From Cupriavidus oxalaticus (lineage in GTDB: Bacteria > Pseudomonadota > Gammaproteobacteria > Burkholderiales > Burkholderiaceae), in assembly GCF_004768545.1 (NCBI RefSeq), contig NZ_CP038634.1:496001-560000 (forward strand): a stretch of 64,000 bases of DNA, read 5' to 3'. A model generated the notes under the pieces. That model was not told where the DNA came from, did not search any database, and saw nothing but the letters and a program-made list of their open reading frames with translations. Numbering within the stretch: the first letter of the stretch is position 1; each line of letters begins with the position of its first letter. This document shows, piece by piece, positions 30,852 to 40,881 of this stretch. The position numbers and the translations under genes are program-made.

Positions 30852-33128
30852 TTACATCTTCATGCGCACGGTGAACATCGCCGCGCGCGGCTGGCCCCAG
30901 ATGTTGCCTTCGCGCGGGTTGTTGATCCGCGCGTAGTAGCTGCGGTCGAACAGGTTGGTCAGGTTCAGATCGGCCGAGACATGCTTGTTGAAGTCATAGC
31001 CGATTGCCGCATCGAAGGTCGCATAGCCGCCACGGCGCAGCGTGACCGCGCCGATCGGTGCCGGGAACAGCGCGGTGTTCTGCACGTGGCTGACCGCGGT
31101 CATGCCGCCGCCGATGCGCCAGCGCTTGAAGTCGCCAGGCAGGCGGTACTGCGTCCACAGCTTGAACAGGTGCTTGGGCGCGATCGCCGAGAACGCCGTG
31201 TTGAGCTGGCCGGTGCGGTCCTGCAGGTCGGTCGTGACGTTGAAGGTATAGCCGGCGTAGACGGTCCAGTTCGGCGTGATGCGGCCGCTGGCCTCCAGCT
31301 CGAAGCCCTGGCTCTTGGTCTCGCCCTGCGAAACGTAGAACGGGTTGCTCGGGTTGGTGGTGTTGACGTAGTCGACCGTGGCGCGGCCGGTCTCGCGCAC
31401 CTGGAACAGCGCCACCGAGGTGTTCAGCGCGCCTTCGAAGAACTCGCCCTTCAGGCCCACTTCATACTGCTTGCCCTTGATCGGATTGACCAGGTTGCCG
31501 CTGGCGGTGAAATACTCGTCCTGCGGCTGGAAGATCTCGGCGTAGCTCGCGTAGGCCGACCAGTGCTCGGTAAAGTCGTAGATCAGCCCGGCGAACGGGG
31601 TGAACTTGGCGTTGATGTTGTCTTGCTTGGTCACGCTGGCGGTCGGCGTGTACTGGCGCGCATTGATATCCCACCAGCTCAGGCGCCCGCCCAGCACCAG
31701 CGTCACCGGATCCAGCAGCGAGAAGCGGGCGTCGCCGTAGACGCCATATTGCCGGGTGCTGGTCGTGGTGCCCGAGCCATTGGGCGTGAAGACCGGCTTG
31801 GCGAAGTCGCTGCGCGGGCTGAAGATGTTCACGACCTGCGAGAACGGTGTCGACGAGTACCGCGGGTCGCGCCGCTCCGAATCCGAGAAATTGAAGCCGA
31901 TCAGCGCCTTGTGCCGGCGCCCGAACAGCGAGAACGGACCGTTGGCATAGACGTCGAAGCTGGTCTGCTCCTGCGTATAGGTCTGCTTGGCCGCGAACAG
32001 CGTGGTGGTGTTCACGCCCGGGATGACCGGCGCGTACGCATACGCCTGCTCGCGATGCATCTGGTTGTTGAGGTAGCGCAGCGCGCCCTTGACCTGCCAG
32101 CCGCTGTCGAACTTATGCTCCAGCTCGGCAAAGGCCGAGGTGGTATAGAAGTGGTCGCTGTTCCAGTCGGCACCGAGGTAGGTCGAGCGCGGCACGTCGA
32201 GCAGGCTCGCCTGGCGCGTGACCGGGTTGTAGTAGGCCGGCAGCGTCCAAGGCTGCCGGCCTTCCGAGTCCTGGTAGTTCGCGCCCACCGTCACCATGGT
32301 GCTGGGCGTGATGTCGTATTCGACCACGCCATAGAGCGCGCCGGTGCGCATATTGGCCTTGTCGATGAACGAGTCCTTGTCCTGGAACGCGCCGGTCAGG
32401 CGCGCGCGCAGCGTGCCGTCGGCGTTCAGCGCACCACCGGCGTCGATCTCGGCGCGGTAGTTGTTCCACGACCCCACCGACAGCGCCCCCTGCACCTGCG
32501 TCTCGCGCGTGGGCTTCTTGCGCACCAGGTTGATCGCGCCGCCGGTCTTGCCGGCGCCGGACAGCAGGCCGGACGGTCCCTTCAGCACTTCGACGCGGTC
32601 GATCATCGACAGGTCGGGCTGCACGGTGTTGCGCCAGTCATACTTGGTCGGCACGCCGTCCAGCAGGAAGGTGTCGATCTCCAGGCCGCGCGAATAGTAG
32701 ATGGTGCGTTCCTGGTCGCGCTTCTCCACGAACACGCCGGTGGCCTGCGCCAGCGCATCTTCCAGCGTCACCAGGTTCTGCTCCCGGATGCGCTCGCTGT
32801 TGACCACGGTCACCGACTGCGGGACTTCGCGCGCGGTCAGCGGCACCTTGCTGCCGGCCGTGGTCGGCGGGTTGATCGGGTTTTCGCGCGCGCCGTTGAC
32901 TGTCACCGCGGGCAGTGCGGGCTCTACCGGGCGTGCGGCGCTGCCCGTGGCGGCAGCGGCGGTGGCGGGCGTGGTCCCCGTGGTGGCTTCCTGCCCCAAA
33001 GCCGATGCGCTGAAGACCAGGCCGACCGCGGCCGGGATCCAGCGCATGGCGATGCGGCGGCACGACATTGCGGCCCCGTTCCGCGCTGCCCGCGCGCGTG
33101 CGTTCGCGCGTCTGTTGCTGTGTTTCAT
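30852..33128 (-). CDS. TonB-dependent ferric-siderophore receptor
   Basis: About 758 residues: signal peptide near the N terminus (hydrophobic RWIPAAVGLVFSASALGQ), an Ala/Pro-rich linker with a short TonB-box-like PAVTVNG, the plug domain (REVPQSVTVVNSERIREQNL; DRVEVLKGPSGLLSGAGKTG) and a 22-strand-type barrel ending in the aromatic-rich AAMFTVRMKM. It imports the ferric siderophore across the outer membrane using TonB energy. There is no N-terminal signalling (STN) domain, so it is not coupled to a sigma/anti-sigma pair. The start at 33128 is uncertain; in-frame ATGs lie closer to the signal core. The NRPS, exporter and monooxygenase genes upstream make it the cognate receptor. Confidence 0.92.
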   Translation of the reverse strand: MKHSNRRANARARAARNGAAMSCRRIAMRWIPAAVGLVFSASALGQEATTGTTPATAAAATGSAARPVEPALPAVTVNGARENPINPPTTAGSKVPLTAREVPQSVTVVNSERIREQNLVTLEDALAQATGVFVEKRDQERTIYYSRGLEIDTFLLDGVPTKYDWRNTVQPDLSMIDRVEVLKGPSGLLSGAGKTGGAINLVRKKPTRETQVQGALSVGSWNNYRAEIDAGGALNADGTLRARLTGAFQDKDSFIDKANMRTGALYGVVEYDITPSTMVTVGANYQDSEGRQPWTLPAYYNPVTRQASLLDVPRSTYLGADWNSDHFYTTSAFAELEHKFDSGWQVKGALRYLNNQMHREQAYAYAPVIPGVNTTTLFAAKQTYTQEQTSFDVYANGPFSLFGRRHKALIGFNFSDSERRDPRYSSTPFSQVVNIFSPRSDFAKPVFTPNGSGTTTSTRQYGVYGDARFSLLDPVTLVLGGRLSWWDINARQYTPTASVTKQDNINAKFTPFAGLIYDFTEHWSAYASYAEIFQPQDEYFTASGNLVNPIKGKQYEVGLKGEFFEGALNTSVALFQVRETGRATVDYVNTTNPSNPFYVSQGETKSQGFELEASGRITPNWTVYAGYTFNVTTDLQDRTGQLNTAFSAIAPKHLFKLWTQYRLPGDFKRWRIGGGMTAVSHVQNTALFPAPIGAVTLRRGGYATFDAAIGYDFNKHVSADLNLTNLFDRSYYARINNPREGNIWGQPRAAMFTVRMKM

Positions 33129-33229
33129 GCCCTTCTTACTCCCCTGCTCTGTTGTGTTAAAGAAACTGGCCATGCGCACCGGCCGGCGGACGAATGGCCC
33201 GCCGCCGCTGCGCGCTCTTGTTCTTGTAT

Positions 33230-34645
33230 TCAGTGCGCGCCGGCATGCGCCACCCGCGCGGGGCGGCTTCGCGGCGGCTCCGGCGCCATCACGCGTGCTT
33301 CGCCCTCGCCAGTGCCGAGCACCGCCGCGACAATCTCCTGCGCGCGCACGGCCAGCACCGACAGCAACGTGTCCGACAGCCCGTGCGTGGCTTCGCAGCA
33401 GCCCTGCAGGAACACGCCGGCCTGGCAGCCCGGCGCCATCTGCAGCCGGTAGTCGCGGTCGGCCTGGAAGCCCCTGGCGTCGTCCAGGTAAGACGCCAGC
33501 GGCGCCAGCAGCGACTGGTGCAGCTCGCGCCGGTAGCCCGTGGCGAGGATCACCGCGTCATAGCGCTGCAGCTGGTGCGCGCCGTCGTCGCGGCGCGCGA
33601 TGTCGAGCCGCACGCCGTCGGCGTCGGCCTCGGCGTGGCGCGCCTCGCAGCCGGCCAGCAGGCGGTGGCGCACCTTGCCGGTGACCTTCTGCTGGTACAG
33701 CACTTCATAGATGGCTTCAATCAGGTCGGTATCGACCACCGCGTAGTTGGTGTTGCCGAATTCGCTCAGCAGCTGCTCGCGCTCGTTGGGCGCGCGCGAG
33801 AACAGGTAGTCGATATAGCGCGGGTTGAAGATCTCGTTGACGAACGGGCTGTCATCGGCCGGCTTGAGCGCCGGCGCCCGGCTGACCAGGTCGACCTCGA
33901 TACTGCCTTCGCGGCCGTGCAGGTCGAGGAAGATCTCGGCGGCGCTCTGCCCCGAGCCGATCACCGCGACCCGCCGCACCGGTCCCGACTGCCCGAGCCG
34001 CTCCAGCGACTCCAGGTAGTTCGACGAATGGAACACACGCGCATGCCCGCGCAGCGGCACGAAGGTATCGGGAATGCTGGGCGCGCCGCCCACGCTGACC
34101 ACCACGTTGCGCGCGCGGCGCACCGTCAGCGCGCCGTCCGCCGCGCGAGAGGTCACGCGCAGGCATGCCAGTGCGCCATTGCCGCTATTCGCGCCGGCGC
34201 TCTCGGGCTCGACCGACACCACTTCCTCGCCATAGTGGCAGCTGTCGGCAAAGTCGGCCGCCACCCACGACAGGTAGTCGTTGAACTCGTAGCGGCTCGG
34301 GTAGAAGGTGCGCGTGTTGATGAAATCCAGCAGCCGCTCGCGCTCGTGCAGGTAGTTGATGAACGTGTAGCGGCTGGCCGGGTTGCGCATCGTGACCAGG
34401 TCCTTCAGGAACGAGATCTGCATGCGGCTGTTGTCGAGCAGCATGTTGCCGTGCCAGACAAAGCCGGGCTTCTTCTCGATAAAGCCGAAGCGGAACGGCG
34501 CCTGCTGCGGCAGCATCTCGCGCAGCGCAACGGCCAGCGCCAGGTTGGACGGGCCGAAGCCGATGCCGAGCAGGTCGAGCACAGGCGGTGTGCCGGTATC
34601 CACGCGGGCACCGTTCGCGGCGAAGGTCGAAGCTGGGTAGAGCAT
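33230..34645 (-). CDS. L-ornithine N5-monooxygenase (PvdA-like)
   Basis: A 471-residue FAD/NADPH-dependent N-hydroxylating monooxygenase. The FAD motif LGIGFGPSNLALAVAL lies near residue 24, the substrate-region LQISFLKDLVTMRNPASRYT-like stretch (here beginning MQISFLKDL) follows, the NADPH motif is AVIGSGQSAAEIFLDL, and the C-terminal ILATGYRRE and LQGCCEATHGLSDTLLS match ornithine hydroxylases. It makes N5-hydroxyornithine, the precursor of the hydroxamate ligand. AAGGAG precedes the ATG at 34645; the frame extends upstream without support. It lies just downstream of the acyltransferase gene, which should act next. Confidence 0.92.
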   Translation of the reverse strand: MLYPASTFAANGARVDTGTPPVLDLLGIGFGPSNLALAVALREMLPQQAPFRFGFIEKKPGFVWHGNMLLDNSRMQISFLKDLVTMRNPASRYTFINYLHERERLLDFINTRTFYPSRYEFNDYLSWVAADFADSCHYGEEVVSVEPESAGANSGNGALACLRVTSRAADGALTVRRARNVVVSVGGAPSIPDTFVPLRGHARVFHSSNYLESLERLGQSGPVRRVAVIGSGQSAAEIFLDLHGREGSIEVDLVSRAPALKPADDSPFVNEIFNPRYIDYLFSRAPNEREQLLSEFGNTNYAVVDTDLIEAIYEVLYQQKVTGKVRHRLLAGCEARHAEADADGVRLDIARRDDGAHQLQRYDAVILATGYRRELHQSLLAPLASYLDDARGFQADRDYRLQMAPGCQAGVFLQGCCEATHGLSDTLLSVLAVRAQEIVAAVLGTGEGEARVMAPEPPRSRPARVAHAGAH

Positions 34646-34668
34646 TGGGGTCTCCTTGCGCGGCGGGT

Positions 34669-35772
34669 TCAGGCAGCCAGTGCTGCAAGTGCTGCGCAGG
34701 CTTGCGCCGGCGCCTCTTCCTGCGGCACCCACAGGCGCTCGCCGAAGAAGCGTTCGCGCAGCAGCATCACCAGCATGGCGCGCTTGTGCGGGAAGTCGAA
34801 GGCCTTGACCTTGGCAAAGCCGGAGCGGTCCAGGTTGCGGATCTGCTGCACATGGTCGATGCGCGGCTCGCCGACGATGCGCTGCGTGCGCGGATCGTCG
34901 AGGAAGATGTAGTGCATCAGCGACGGCAGCCAGGCGCTGATGTACGCCTTGCCGCGGATCTCGCCGTCGCCGATCAGCACGTGCCAGCCGCGGTCGAAGT
35001 CATCGGCGTCGTAGTACGGGCCGATGCGGTTTTCCCTGGCCCAGTACACCTCGAAGTAGGCGAAGGGCTTGCCGTCCAGGCAGCCGATCAGCGGGATGGT
35101 GTGCGGGTCGTCGAGTTGCGCCTGCAGGTAGCCGCGATGCCTGGCGAGGTCGCCCTCCTCCTGCCAGAACACCGCCACGCGCGGGTCGTTCATCCAGCCA
35201 TGGAAGCACTGCAGGTCGGCATCGAGGTCGGCTACCCGCATCGAGAACACCTGGTTTAGCCAGGGAATATGGCGCGCATAGACCTGGCCGCCCGGCTTGG
35301 GCGCGCGCAGCGGATGGCGCTTGCCCGCGCTCATGGCGTACTGCAGCGGGAAATCGCGGCCCGAGGTGCCGGTGTGCCACAGCGCCGGCAGCTGCCACAA
35401 CTGCTCGACGCGCGAAACCAGCTGGCCGTTGGCATCGCGTACGGCGCTGCCTTCGCGCAGCATCGCGGCGGCCAGGGCGTCGGGTACGTCCAGCGCGATC
35501 GCTTCGGCGGCAGGCGTGCGCGCCAGCGCTGCTTCGCAGGCGGCGAAGGTGGCGGCGCGTGCCAGGGGGTGGTCCGGCGCGGTGCCGGCAAGCGCGATGC
35601 GGGGCTGCGCGCCCGGCGTGAACTGCCACGCCTGCAGCGGCGCGCCGTGCAGGCTGAGCTGTAGCGTCGCACCGTCCCAGCGGCTTTGCAGGATGGCGGA
35701 GGCTGCTGTGGAATCGGACGACCACGGCTGGCCGGCGACGGCGTGGGTCATCGAAGACGCGTTGCTTTGCAT
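34669..35772 (-). CDS. Siderophore GNAT acyltransferase (IucB/RhbD-like), hydroxyornithine acylation
   Basis: About 367 residues. The C-terminal half is an acetyltransferase of the kind that acylates N-hydroxylated amino groups: RVADLDADLQCFHGWMNDPRVA, FAYFEVYWARENRIGPYYDA, GDGEIRGKAYISAWLPSLMHYI and IVGEPRIDHVQQIRNLDRSGF. The N-terminal half is less conserved, as in IucB-type proteins. It should convert N5-hydroxyornithine to an N5-acyl (acetyl or longer) hydroxamate before NRPS activation. I prefer the ATG at 35772 (GGGAG at 9 nt); an upstream ATG at 35808 overlaps the exporter stop (ATGA) and is also plausible. The acyl donor length cannot be deduced. Confidence 0.85.
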   Translation of the reverse strand: MQSNASSMTHAVAGQPWSSDSTAASAILQSRWDGATLQLSLHGAPLQAWQFTPGAQPRIALAGTAPDHPLARAATFAACEAALARTPAAEAIALDVPDALAAAMLREGSAVRDANGQLVSRVEQLWQLPALWHTGTSGRDFPLQYAMSAGKRHPLRAPKPGGQVYARHIPWLNQVFSMRVADLDADLQCFHGWMNDPRVAVFWQEEGDLARHRGYLQAQLDDPHTIPLIGCLDGKPFAYFEVYWARENRIGPYYDADDFDRGWHVLIGDGEIRGKAYISAWLPSLMHYIFLDDPRTQRIVGEPRIDHVQQIRNLDRSGFAKVKAFDFPHKRAMLVMLLRERFFGERLWVPQEEAPAQACAALAALAA

Positions 35773-35804
35773 TTGAGCTGACTCCCTCTGAATGTTGGCG
35801 CGCG

Positions 35805-37484
35805 TCATGCGGCGGCCTGTTGTTGGTTGTTGCCGGCGTCGATGCCGGCGCTGGCGCTGTCGGCGCGGATCACGCCGCTGTCGCAGCGGATCACGCGGTC
35901 GGCCACGTGGAAATAGCGGTCGTCGTGGCTGACCGCGACGATGGTCTTGCCGCTGCGCTTGAGTTCCGGCAGCAGCGATTCATAGAAGTAGGCGCGGAAT
36001 ACCGGGTCCTGGTCGGCGGCCCATTCGTCCAGCAGCAGCACCGGCCGTGCCTCGACGTAGGCCGCCAGCAGCGCCAGCCGCTTGCGCTGGCCCTGCGACA
36101 GCTGCGTGGTCGACAGCAGGTCGTCGCGGATCGCGACCTTGTGGTCCATGTGCAGCCGCTTCAGGAAGGCATTGGCCACCGCGGCATCGAATTTGCCGTC
36201 CGGACCCACCAGCCGCGCGAACAGGTGCGCGTTGGAGAACACCGTGGCGAAATGGCTGCGATACCAGGGCAGTTGCGCCGCACCCACTGCCGCGCCGGCC
36301 AGCGAGACACTGCCGTCCGTGGGCTGGTACAGGCCCGCCAGCAGCTTCATCAGCGTCGATTTGCCGCTGCCGTTGCCGCCGACGATGAACACGGTCTCGC
36401 CGGCGACCAGCGTCAGCGACACCGGGCCCAGCCGGAAGCCGCGCTCGTCGCCTTGCCCGGGGTAGTCGTAGCGCACGTCCTGCAGCGCCAGCAGCGGCAT
36501 GCCCGGAGCCGGCACCGTCGCGTTGTGGCTGGCATGCAGCAGCGCGAAGTCTTCCGTGTACGGCGCCAGCCGCAGCGTGTCGATCTTGCGCAGCGCGACG
36601 TTGCCGGTCATCAGGATCGGCAGCGTGCCGACGAGGTCATTCAGCGGCATGCGCAGGAACATCAGCACCAGCACGAAGGCGGTGATGCGCTCGCGGGCAA
36701 TGCCCAGCGCATCGCCCGCGATAAAGATCGCGCAGGCCAGACCCAGGATCAGCGCCGCGGTGAACGACAGGCTCAGCACCCAGTAGCGGTCGGCGCGCAC
36801 TTCATGCGCGCGCGCAAACTCGGCGGCGGGCTCGAAGTCGCGCTGGTAGAAGCCCTGCTTGCGCCAGGCATTCAGCGCAAGTTCATAGCGGCCGTCGATG
36901 GCGCCCTGGTAGCCGGCGTAGAGGCGGTCGTCGGTGTCGCGCACGGCCTTCATCAGGCCGCGCATGCGCAGCACCCAGCGCTGCGCCAGCAGCACGCCGC
37001 CGCCCAGCACCGCGGCGCCGAGCACGAACAGTTGCCACGACAGCCACCCCAGGTACAGCAGCCCGCCCGCCACCAGCACGCCGTTGTAGAACACGAACGG
37101 CACGCGATTGAAGGCCATGCCGATCGAGGCGATGTCCTTGGTCAGCGTGGCATAGACGGTGGGGCCGCCGATCGCTTCCAGGCGCTCGACATCGGTATCG
37201 AGCACGCGCTTGAGCATGCGCATGCGCATGTCGTAGACCACGCGGTGGCCCAGCGCGGTCAGCAGCGCCTGCGAGCCGAAGCCGCAGCCGAACAGCACCG
37301 CCAGCAGGCCGAGCAGGATGCCGATGCGGCCGGCCTCCATGACTTCCAGCCCTGCCGGCGCGGCAATCATGCGGTTGATCCCGGCGATCAGCGCGATGCC
37401 GGCGAGCGCGCTGCAGGTACCCGCGGCCAGCGCCAGCAACAGCAGGCCGCCGAAGCGGCGGCGCAATGACAGGAACAGGTTCAC
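35805..37484 (-). CDS. PvdE/SyrD-type ABC exporter (fused permease-ATPase)
   Basis: A 559-residue half-transporter with six transmembrane helices (about residues 1-300) and a C-terminal ATPase: Walker A VGGNGSGKST, signature LSQGQRKRLALL, Walker B PVLLLDEWAADQDP and the switch-His region VAVSHDDRYF. It belongs to the cyclic-peptide/siderophore exporter type (PvdE), which moves the peptide or its precursor to the periplasm. The GTG start at 37484 overlaps the NRPS stop (GTGA), has GGAG before it and gives VNLFLSLRRRFGGLLLLAL, a normal start for this family. Presence of PvdE-type export hints at a periplasmic maturation step, but no maturation enzyme is visible here. Confidence 0.9.
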   Translation of the reverse strand: MNLFLSLRRRFGGLLLLALAAGTCSALAGIALIAGINRMIAAPAGLEVMEAGRIGILLGLLAVLFGCGFGSQALLTALGHRVVYDMRMRMLKRVLDTDVERLEAIGGPTVYATLTKDIASIGMAFNRVPFVFYNGVLVAGGLLYLGWLSWQLFVLGAAVLGGGVLLAQRWVLRMRGLMKAVRDTDDRLYAGYQGAIDGRYELALNAWRKQGFYQRDFEPAAEFARAHEVRADRYWVLSLSFTAALILGLACAIFIAGDALGIARERITAFVLVLMFLRMPLNDLVGTLPILMTGNVALRKIDTLRLAPYTEDFALLHASHNATVPAPGMPLLALQDVRYDYPGQGDERGFRLGPVSLTLVAGETVFIVGGNGSGKSTLMKLLAGLYQPTDGSVSLAGAAVGAAQLPWYRSHFATVFSNAHLFARLVGPDGKFDAAVANAFLKRLHMDHKVAIRDDLLSTTQLSQGQRKRLALLAAYVEARPVLLLDEWAADQDPVFRAYFYESLLPELKRSGKTIVAVSHDDRYFHVADRVIRCDSGVIRADSASAGIDAGNNQQQAAA

Positions 37485-40400
37485 AGGGTCTCCAGCAGGT
37501 CGTTCATGAAGGCCAGGTCGGCATCGGCATCGCGCCGGCCGGCCTGGTCGATCGCCGCGGCCATGTCGCGCAGCGCCGGCGCGGCGAACAGCGCCGGCAG
37601 CGCCAGCTCGCACGCCATCTGCTCGCGGATGCGGGTCTGCAGCCGCACCAGCAGCAGCGAGTGGCCGCCCAGCAGGAAGAAGTCGTCATCGGCGCCGGCT
37701 TCGGTCACGCCCAGCACCGCGCACCACAGCCCGGCCAGCGCGTGCTCGGTCGGCGTCGACAGCGCGACCGCGGCGCGCGGCGCTGCCGGCTCCGGCAGCG
37801 CCTGGCGGTCGACCTTGCCGTTGGCGTTGAGCGGCAGCGCGTCGAGGCGCGTCAGGCTGGACGGCACCATGTAGCCGGGCAGTTGCTCGCGCAGGCGGGC
37901 CAGGATGGCGTCGTCGGTCGCGTGCGCCCCCGCCACGTAGTAGGCGCACAGCCGCGCCATGCCATCGGGGCCGGGGCGGGCCACGCACACGGCGTGCCGC
38001 ACGCCCGGGCAGGCGGCCAGCACCGCCTCGACCTCGCCTGGCTCGACGCGGAAGCCGCGCACCTTGACCTGGTGGTCGCGGCGGCCGAGGAACTCGACGA
38101 TGCCGTCGGCACGCTTGCGCGCCAGGTCGCCGGTGCGGTAGAGGCGGTCGCCCGCCATGGCGCCGGGCGAGCCTTGATGGAACGGGTTGGGCACGAACGC
38201 CGCGGCGGTGCGCGACGGATCGGCGGCATAGCCGCGCGCCAGCCCGGCGCCACCGATGTAGAGCTCGCCGGCCACGCCTGCGGGCACCGGCTCCAGGCGC
38301 GCGTCCAGCACGTAAAGCTGGTTGTTGGCGATCGGATGCCCGACCGGCGCCACCGCCCACGCGGGCATGCCTGCGCCCTCGCCCGCCAGCGCATGTGCGG
38401 CGGACCAGACCGTGGTCTCGGTCGGGCCGTAGACGTTGCAGACCTCGGCGCCGCGCGCCAGCAGCGCAGTCGCCAGCTCGCGCCCCAGCGCCTCGCCGCC
38501 GCACAGCACGCGCAGGCCCTGCCGCGCGGGCGTGGCCTGCGTGACCAGCATCTGCCAGGTGGCGGGCGTGGCCTGCATCACGGTGATGCCATGGGCGGAC
38601 ATCAGCGCCGCCAGCCGCGCCGGATCGCGCGCGTCGTCGCGCGTGGCGATTACCACGCGGGCGCCGCTGGCCAGCGGCAGGAACAGTTCCAGCCCCGCGA
38701 TATCGAAGCCCAGCGTGGTCACCGCCAGCAGGCGGTCGTTGCCGTCCATCGGCACCACCGGCGTCATCGCGCGCAGGAAGTTGGCAAAGGCCGCGCGCGA
38801 GATCTGCACGCCCTTGGGCGTGCCGGTCGAACCGGAGGTGTAGAGCGTGTAGGCGAGCTGCGCCGGATGGCAATCCAGCGCCGGGGCGATCGCAGGCGCC
38901 GCATGCCACGGCGGCGTGTCGCCGTCGACCAGCACCACGCCGGCACTGTCGCCCAGCGCGGCACGCGTGCCTGCCGCCGCCAGGATCAGGCGCGGGCTGG
39001 CGTGGCGCAGGATGTGGGCGTTCCGCGCGGGCGGATGATGCGCGTCGATCGGCAGGTAGGCGGCGCCCGCCCTGAGGATGCCGAGCAGCACCGCCACCAG
39101 CGCCGGCGTGCGCGGCAGGCAGACGCCGACCAGGGTGTCTGTGCGCACCTGCTGCCCGGCAAGCCAGTGCGCGATGCGGTTGGCGCCGGCTTCCAGCTCC
39201 GCATAGGTCAGGCTGGCACTGCCGTCGGTGATGGCGATGGCATCCGGCGTGGCCGCGGCGGCGCGGGCGATGCGGGCCACCACGTCGTCGGCGGCGTCGA
39301 GGGCCAGGCCAGTGTCGTTGGCGCTAGCCAGCGTCCGGGCGCGCTCGCCTGCGTCCATCAGCGGCAGCGCGCCGAGCGGCACGTCGGGAGCCGCCAGCAT
39401 CGCGCCGAGCAGCTGCTCATAGTGCCGGGCCATGCGTTGCGCCGTCGCTTCGGCGAACAGCTCGGCATCGAATTCGAGCGTGGCCAGCACGCGCGTCGCG
39501 CTGGCCTGCAGGTCGAGCGTAACGTCGAACTTGGCGCTGTCGTCGGGCACCGGCAGTGCGCTCGCCTGCAGGCCGGGCAGCGCAAGCGACGCGGCTTCGC
39601 CCATCTGCAGGTTGAACAGCGCCTGGAATACCGGCGTGCGGCTGGGGTCGCGCGCCGGTGCGAGCTTGTCGACCAGCAATTCGAACGGCAGGTCGGCATG
39701 GTCGAGCGCGGCGCGGGCGTCGTCGCGCACCTGCTGGCACAGCGCGCGGCCGGTCAGGCCAGGCGCCAGCCGCGCGCGATAGACCTGGGTGTTGATAAAG
39801 CAGCCGACCAGTTCGTCGAGTTCTTCGTGGGTGCGCGCGGCGTTGGGCACGCCGACCGCGAAATCGGACTGGCCGCTGTAGCGCGCCAGCAGCGCTTGCC
39901 AGGCCGCCAGCAGCACGGCGAACGGCGTGGTGCGGCCGCCGCCGGCGGTGCCGCTGCAGTAGTCCCGCAGCGCCGCCGCCACGCCATCCGACAGCGTCCA
40001 GCGGATGCGCCCGCCCTTGCCGGCCAGGCGCGCCGGACGCGGCGCGTCGAGCGGCAGTTCCAGCGCGGGAATGGCCGTGCCCAGCCGCTGCGCGCAGCGA
40101 GCCAGCGCGGCGTCGAGCGCGGGGCCGGCCAGGCGCTCGCGCTGCCAGGCGGCATAGTCCGCGTATTGCACGGGCAACGGTGTCCAGCCCGGGTCGGTGC
40201 CATCCAGCGCGGCGCCATAAGCGCATGCCAGGTCGCGCGCCAGGATCGGATTGGACCAGCCGTCGGAAACGATGTGGTGCATGGCCATGACCAGCACATG
40301 GGCGCCGTCATCTAGCCGGGCCACGGTGACCCGGAAAGGCGCGGCGGCGTGCAGGTCGAACACGCGCGCGGCTTCACTGCGCAGCAGCGCGTCGACCTCG

Positions 40401-40708
40401 CCTGCCGGCAGGTCGAGCCACTGCACGGGTGGCGCCATATTCGCCATATCGCTGACCAGCTGGCACGGCTCGCCGTCGCCGGACGAGAATCGGGTACGCA
40501 GCACGGCGTGGCGCGACGTCACCAGCGCCAGCGCCCGCTCCAGCGCCGGCGCCGATAGAGGCCCGTGCAGGCGCCACGCGCGCACCAGGTTGTAGGCGGT
40601 GCTGTCCGGCGCGTAGCGCTGCAGGAACCACAGCCGCTGCTGGGCGAAGGAGAGCGGCGCCGGGCCGTGCGCGGCGCGCGCTCGAATCGTCAAATCGGGC
40701 TGCGTCAT
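37481..40708 (-). CDS. Single-module NRPS, C-A-T, Gly-like code
   Basis: A 1075-residue synthetase. The condensation domain (about 14-440) has LSFAQQRLWFLQ and intact MHHIVSDGWS (His near 147). The adenylation domain (about 460-960) has YTLYTSGSTGTPKG near 627. The carrier domain has LGGHSLLLV (Ser near 1016), and the protein ends with the acidic tail AFMNDLLETL. Reading the eight specificity positions by eye gives DILQLGVVWK with the invariant Lys; this is very close to the glycine code DILQLGLIWK known from the literature. No thioesterase follows. It leads a separate block, so its place in the chain is open: the short tail looks like a docking peptide, suggesting that it passes Gly to the large NRPS with an N-terminal docking domain. 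GGAGAAG precedes the ATG. Confidence 0.88.
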   Translation of the reverse strand: MTQPDLTIRARAAHGPAPLSFAQQRLWFLQRYAPDSTAYNLVRAWRLHGPLSAPALERALALVTSRHAVLRTRFSSGDGEPCQLVSDMANMAPPVQWLDLPAGEVDALLRSEAARVFDLHAAAPFRVTVARLDDGAHVLVMAMHHIVSDGWSNPILARDLACAYGAALDGTDPGWTPLPVQYADYAAWQRERLAGPALDAALARCAQRLGTAIPALELPLDAPRPARLAGKGGRIRWTLSDGVAAALRDYCSGTAGGGRTTPFAVLLAAWQALLARYSGQSDFAVGVPNAARTHEELDELVGCFINTQVYRARLAPGLTGRALCQQVRDDARAALDHADLPFELLVDKLAPARDPSRTPVFQALFNLQMGEAASLALPGLQASALPVPDDSAKFDVTLDLQASATRVLATLEFDAELFAEATAQRMARHYEQLLGAMLAAPDVPLGALPLMDAGERARTLASANDTGLALDAADDVVARIARAAAATPDAIAITDGSASLTYAELEAGANRIAHWLAGQQVRTDTLVGVCLPRTPALVAVLLGILRAGAAYLPIDAHHPPARNAHILRHASPRLILAAAGTRAALGDSAGVVLVDGDTPPWHAAPAIAPALDCHPAQLAYTLYTSGSTGTPKGVQISRAAFANFLRAMTPVVPMDGNDRLLAVTTLGFDIAGLELFLPLASGARVVIATRDDARDPARLAALMSAHGITVMQATPATWQMLVTQATPARQGLRVLCGGEALGRELATALLARGAEVCNVYGPTETTVWSAAHALAGEGAGMPAWAVAPVGHPIANNQLYVLDARLEPVPAGVAGELYIGGAGLARGYAADPSRTAAAFVPNPFHQGSPGAMAGDRLYRTGDLARKRADGIVEFLGRRDHQVKVRGFRVEPGEVEAVLAACPGVRHAVCVARPGPDGMARLCAYYVAGAHATDDAILARLREQLPGYMVPSSLTRLDALPLNANGKVDRQALPEPAAPRAAVALSTPTEHALAGLWCAVLGVTEAGADDDFFLLGGHSLLLVRLQTRIREQMACELALPALFAAPALRDMAAAIDQAGRRDADADLAFMNDLLETL

Positions 40709-40881
40709 CGGGTCTTCTCCGGAGCGGCGATGCAGGCGCCGGTGGCCTGGCTGCCTCGACCCGCGCTGGCCCGCCGTGGACCCGGCATGGCCGCAAGCGC
40801 TTCGCCACCGCCGCGCTGCCACGGCTGCCGGTCAGGAAAGCGCCCGGGTACGGGGTTGTCTCTACAAATGCAATTGCGAAT

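Noticed and set aside
30816..33452. 878-residue plus-strand frame antisense to the TonB receptor
   Set aside because: The receptor on the minus strand has signal peptide, plug and barrel; the plus frame is a GC shadow.
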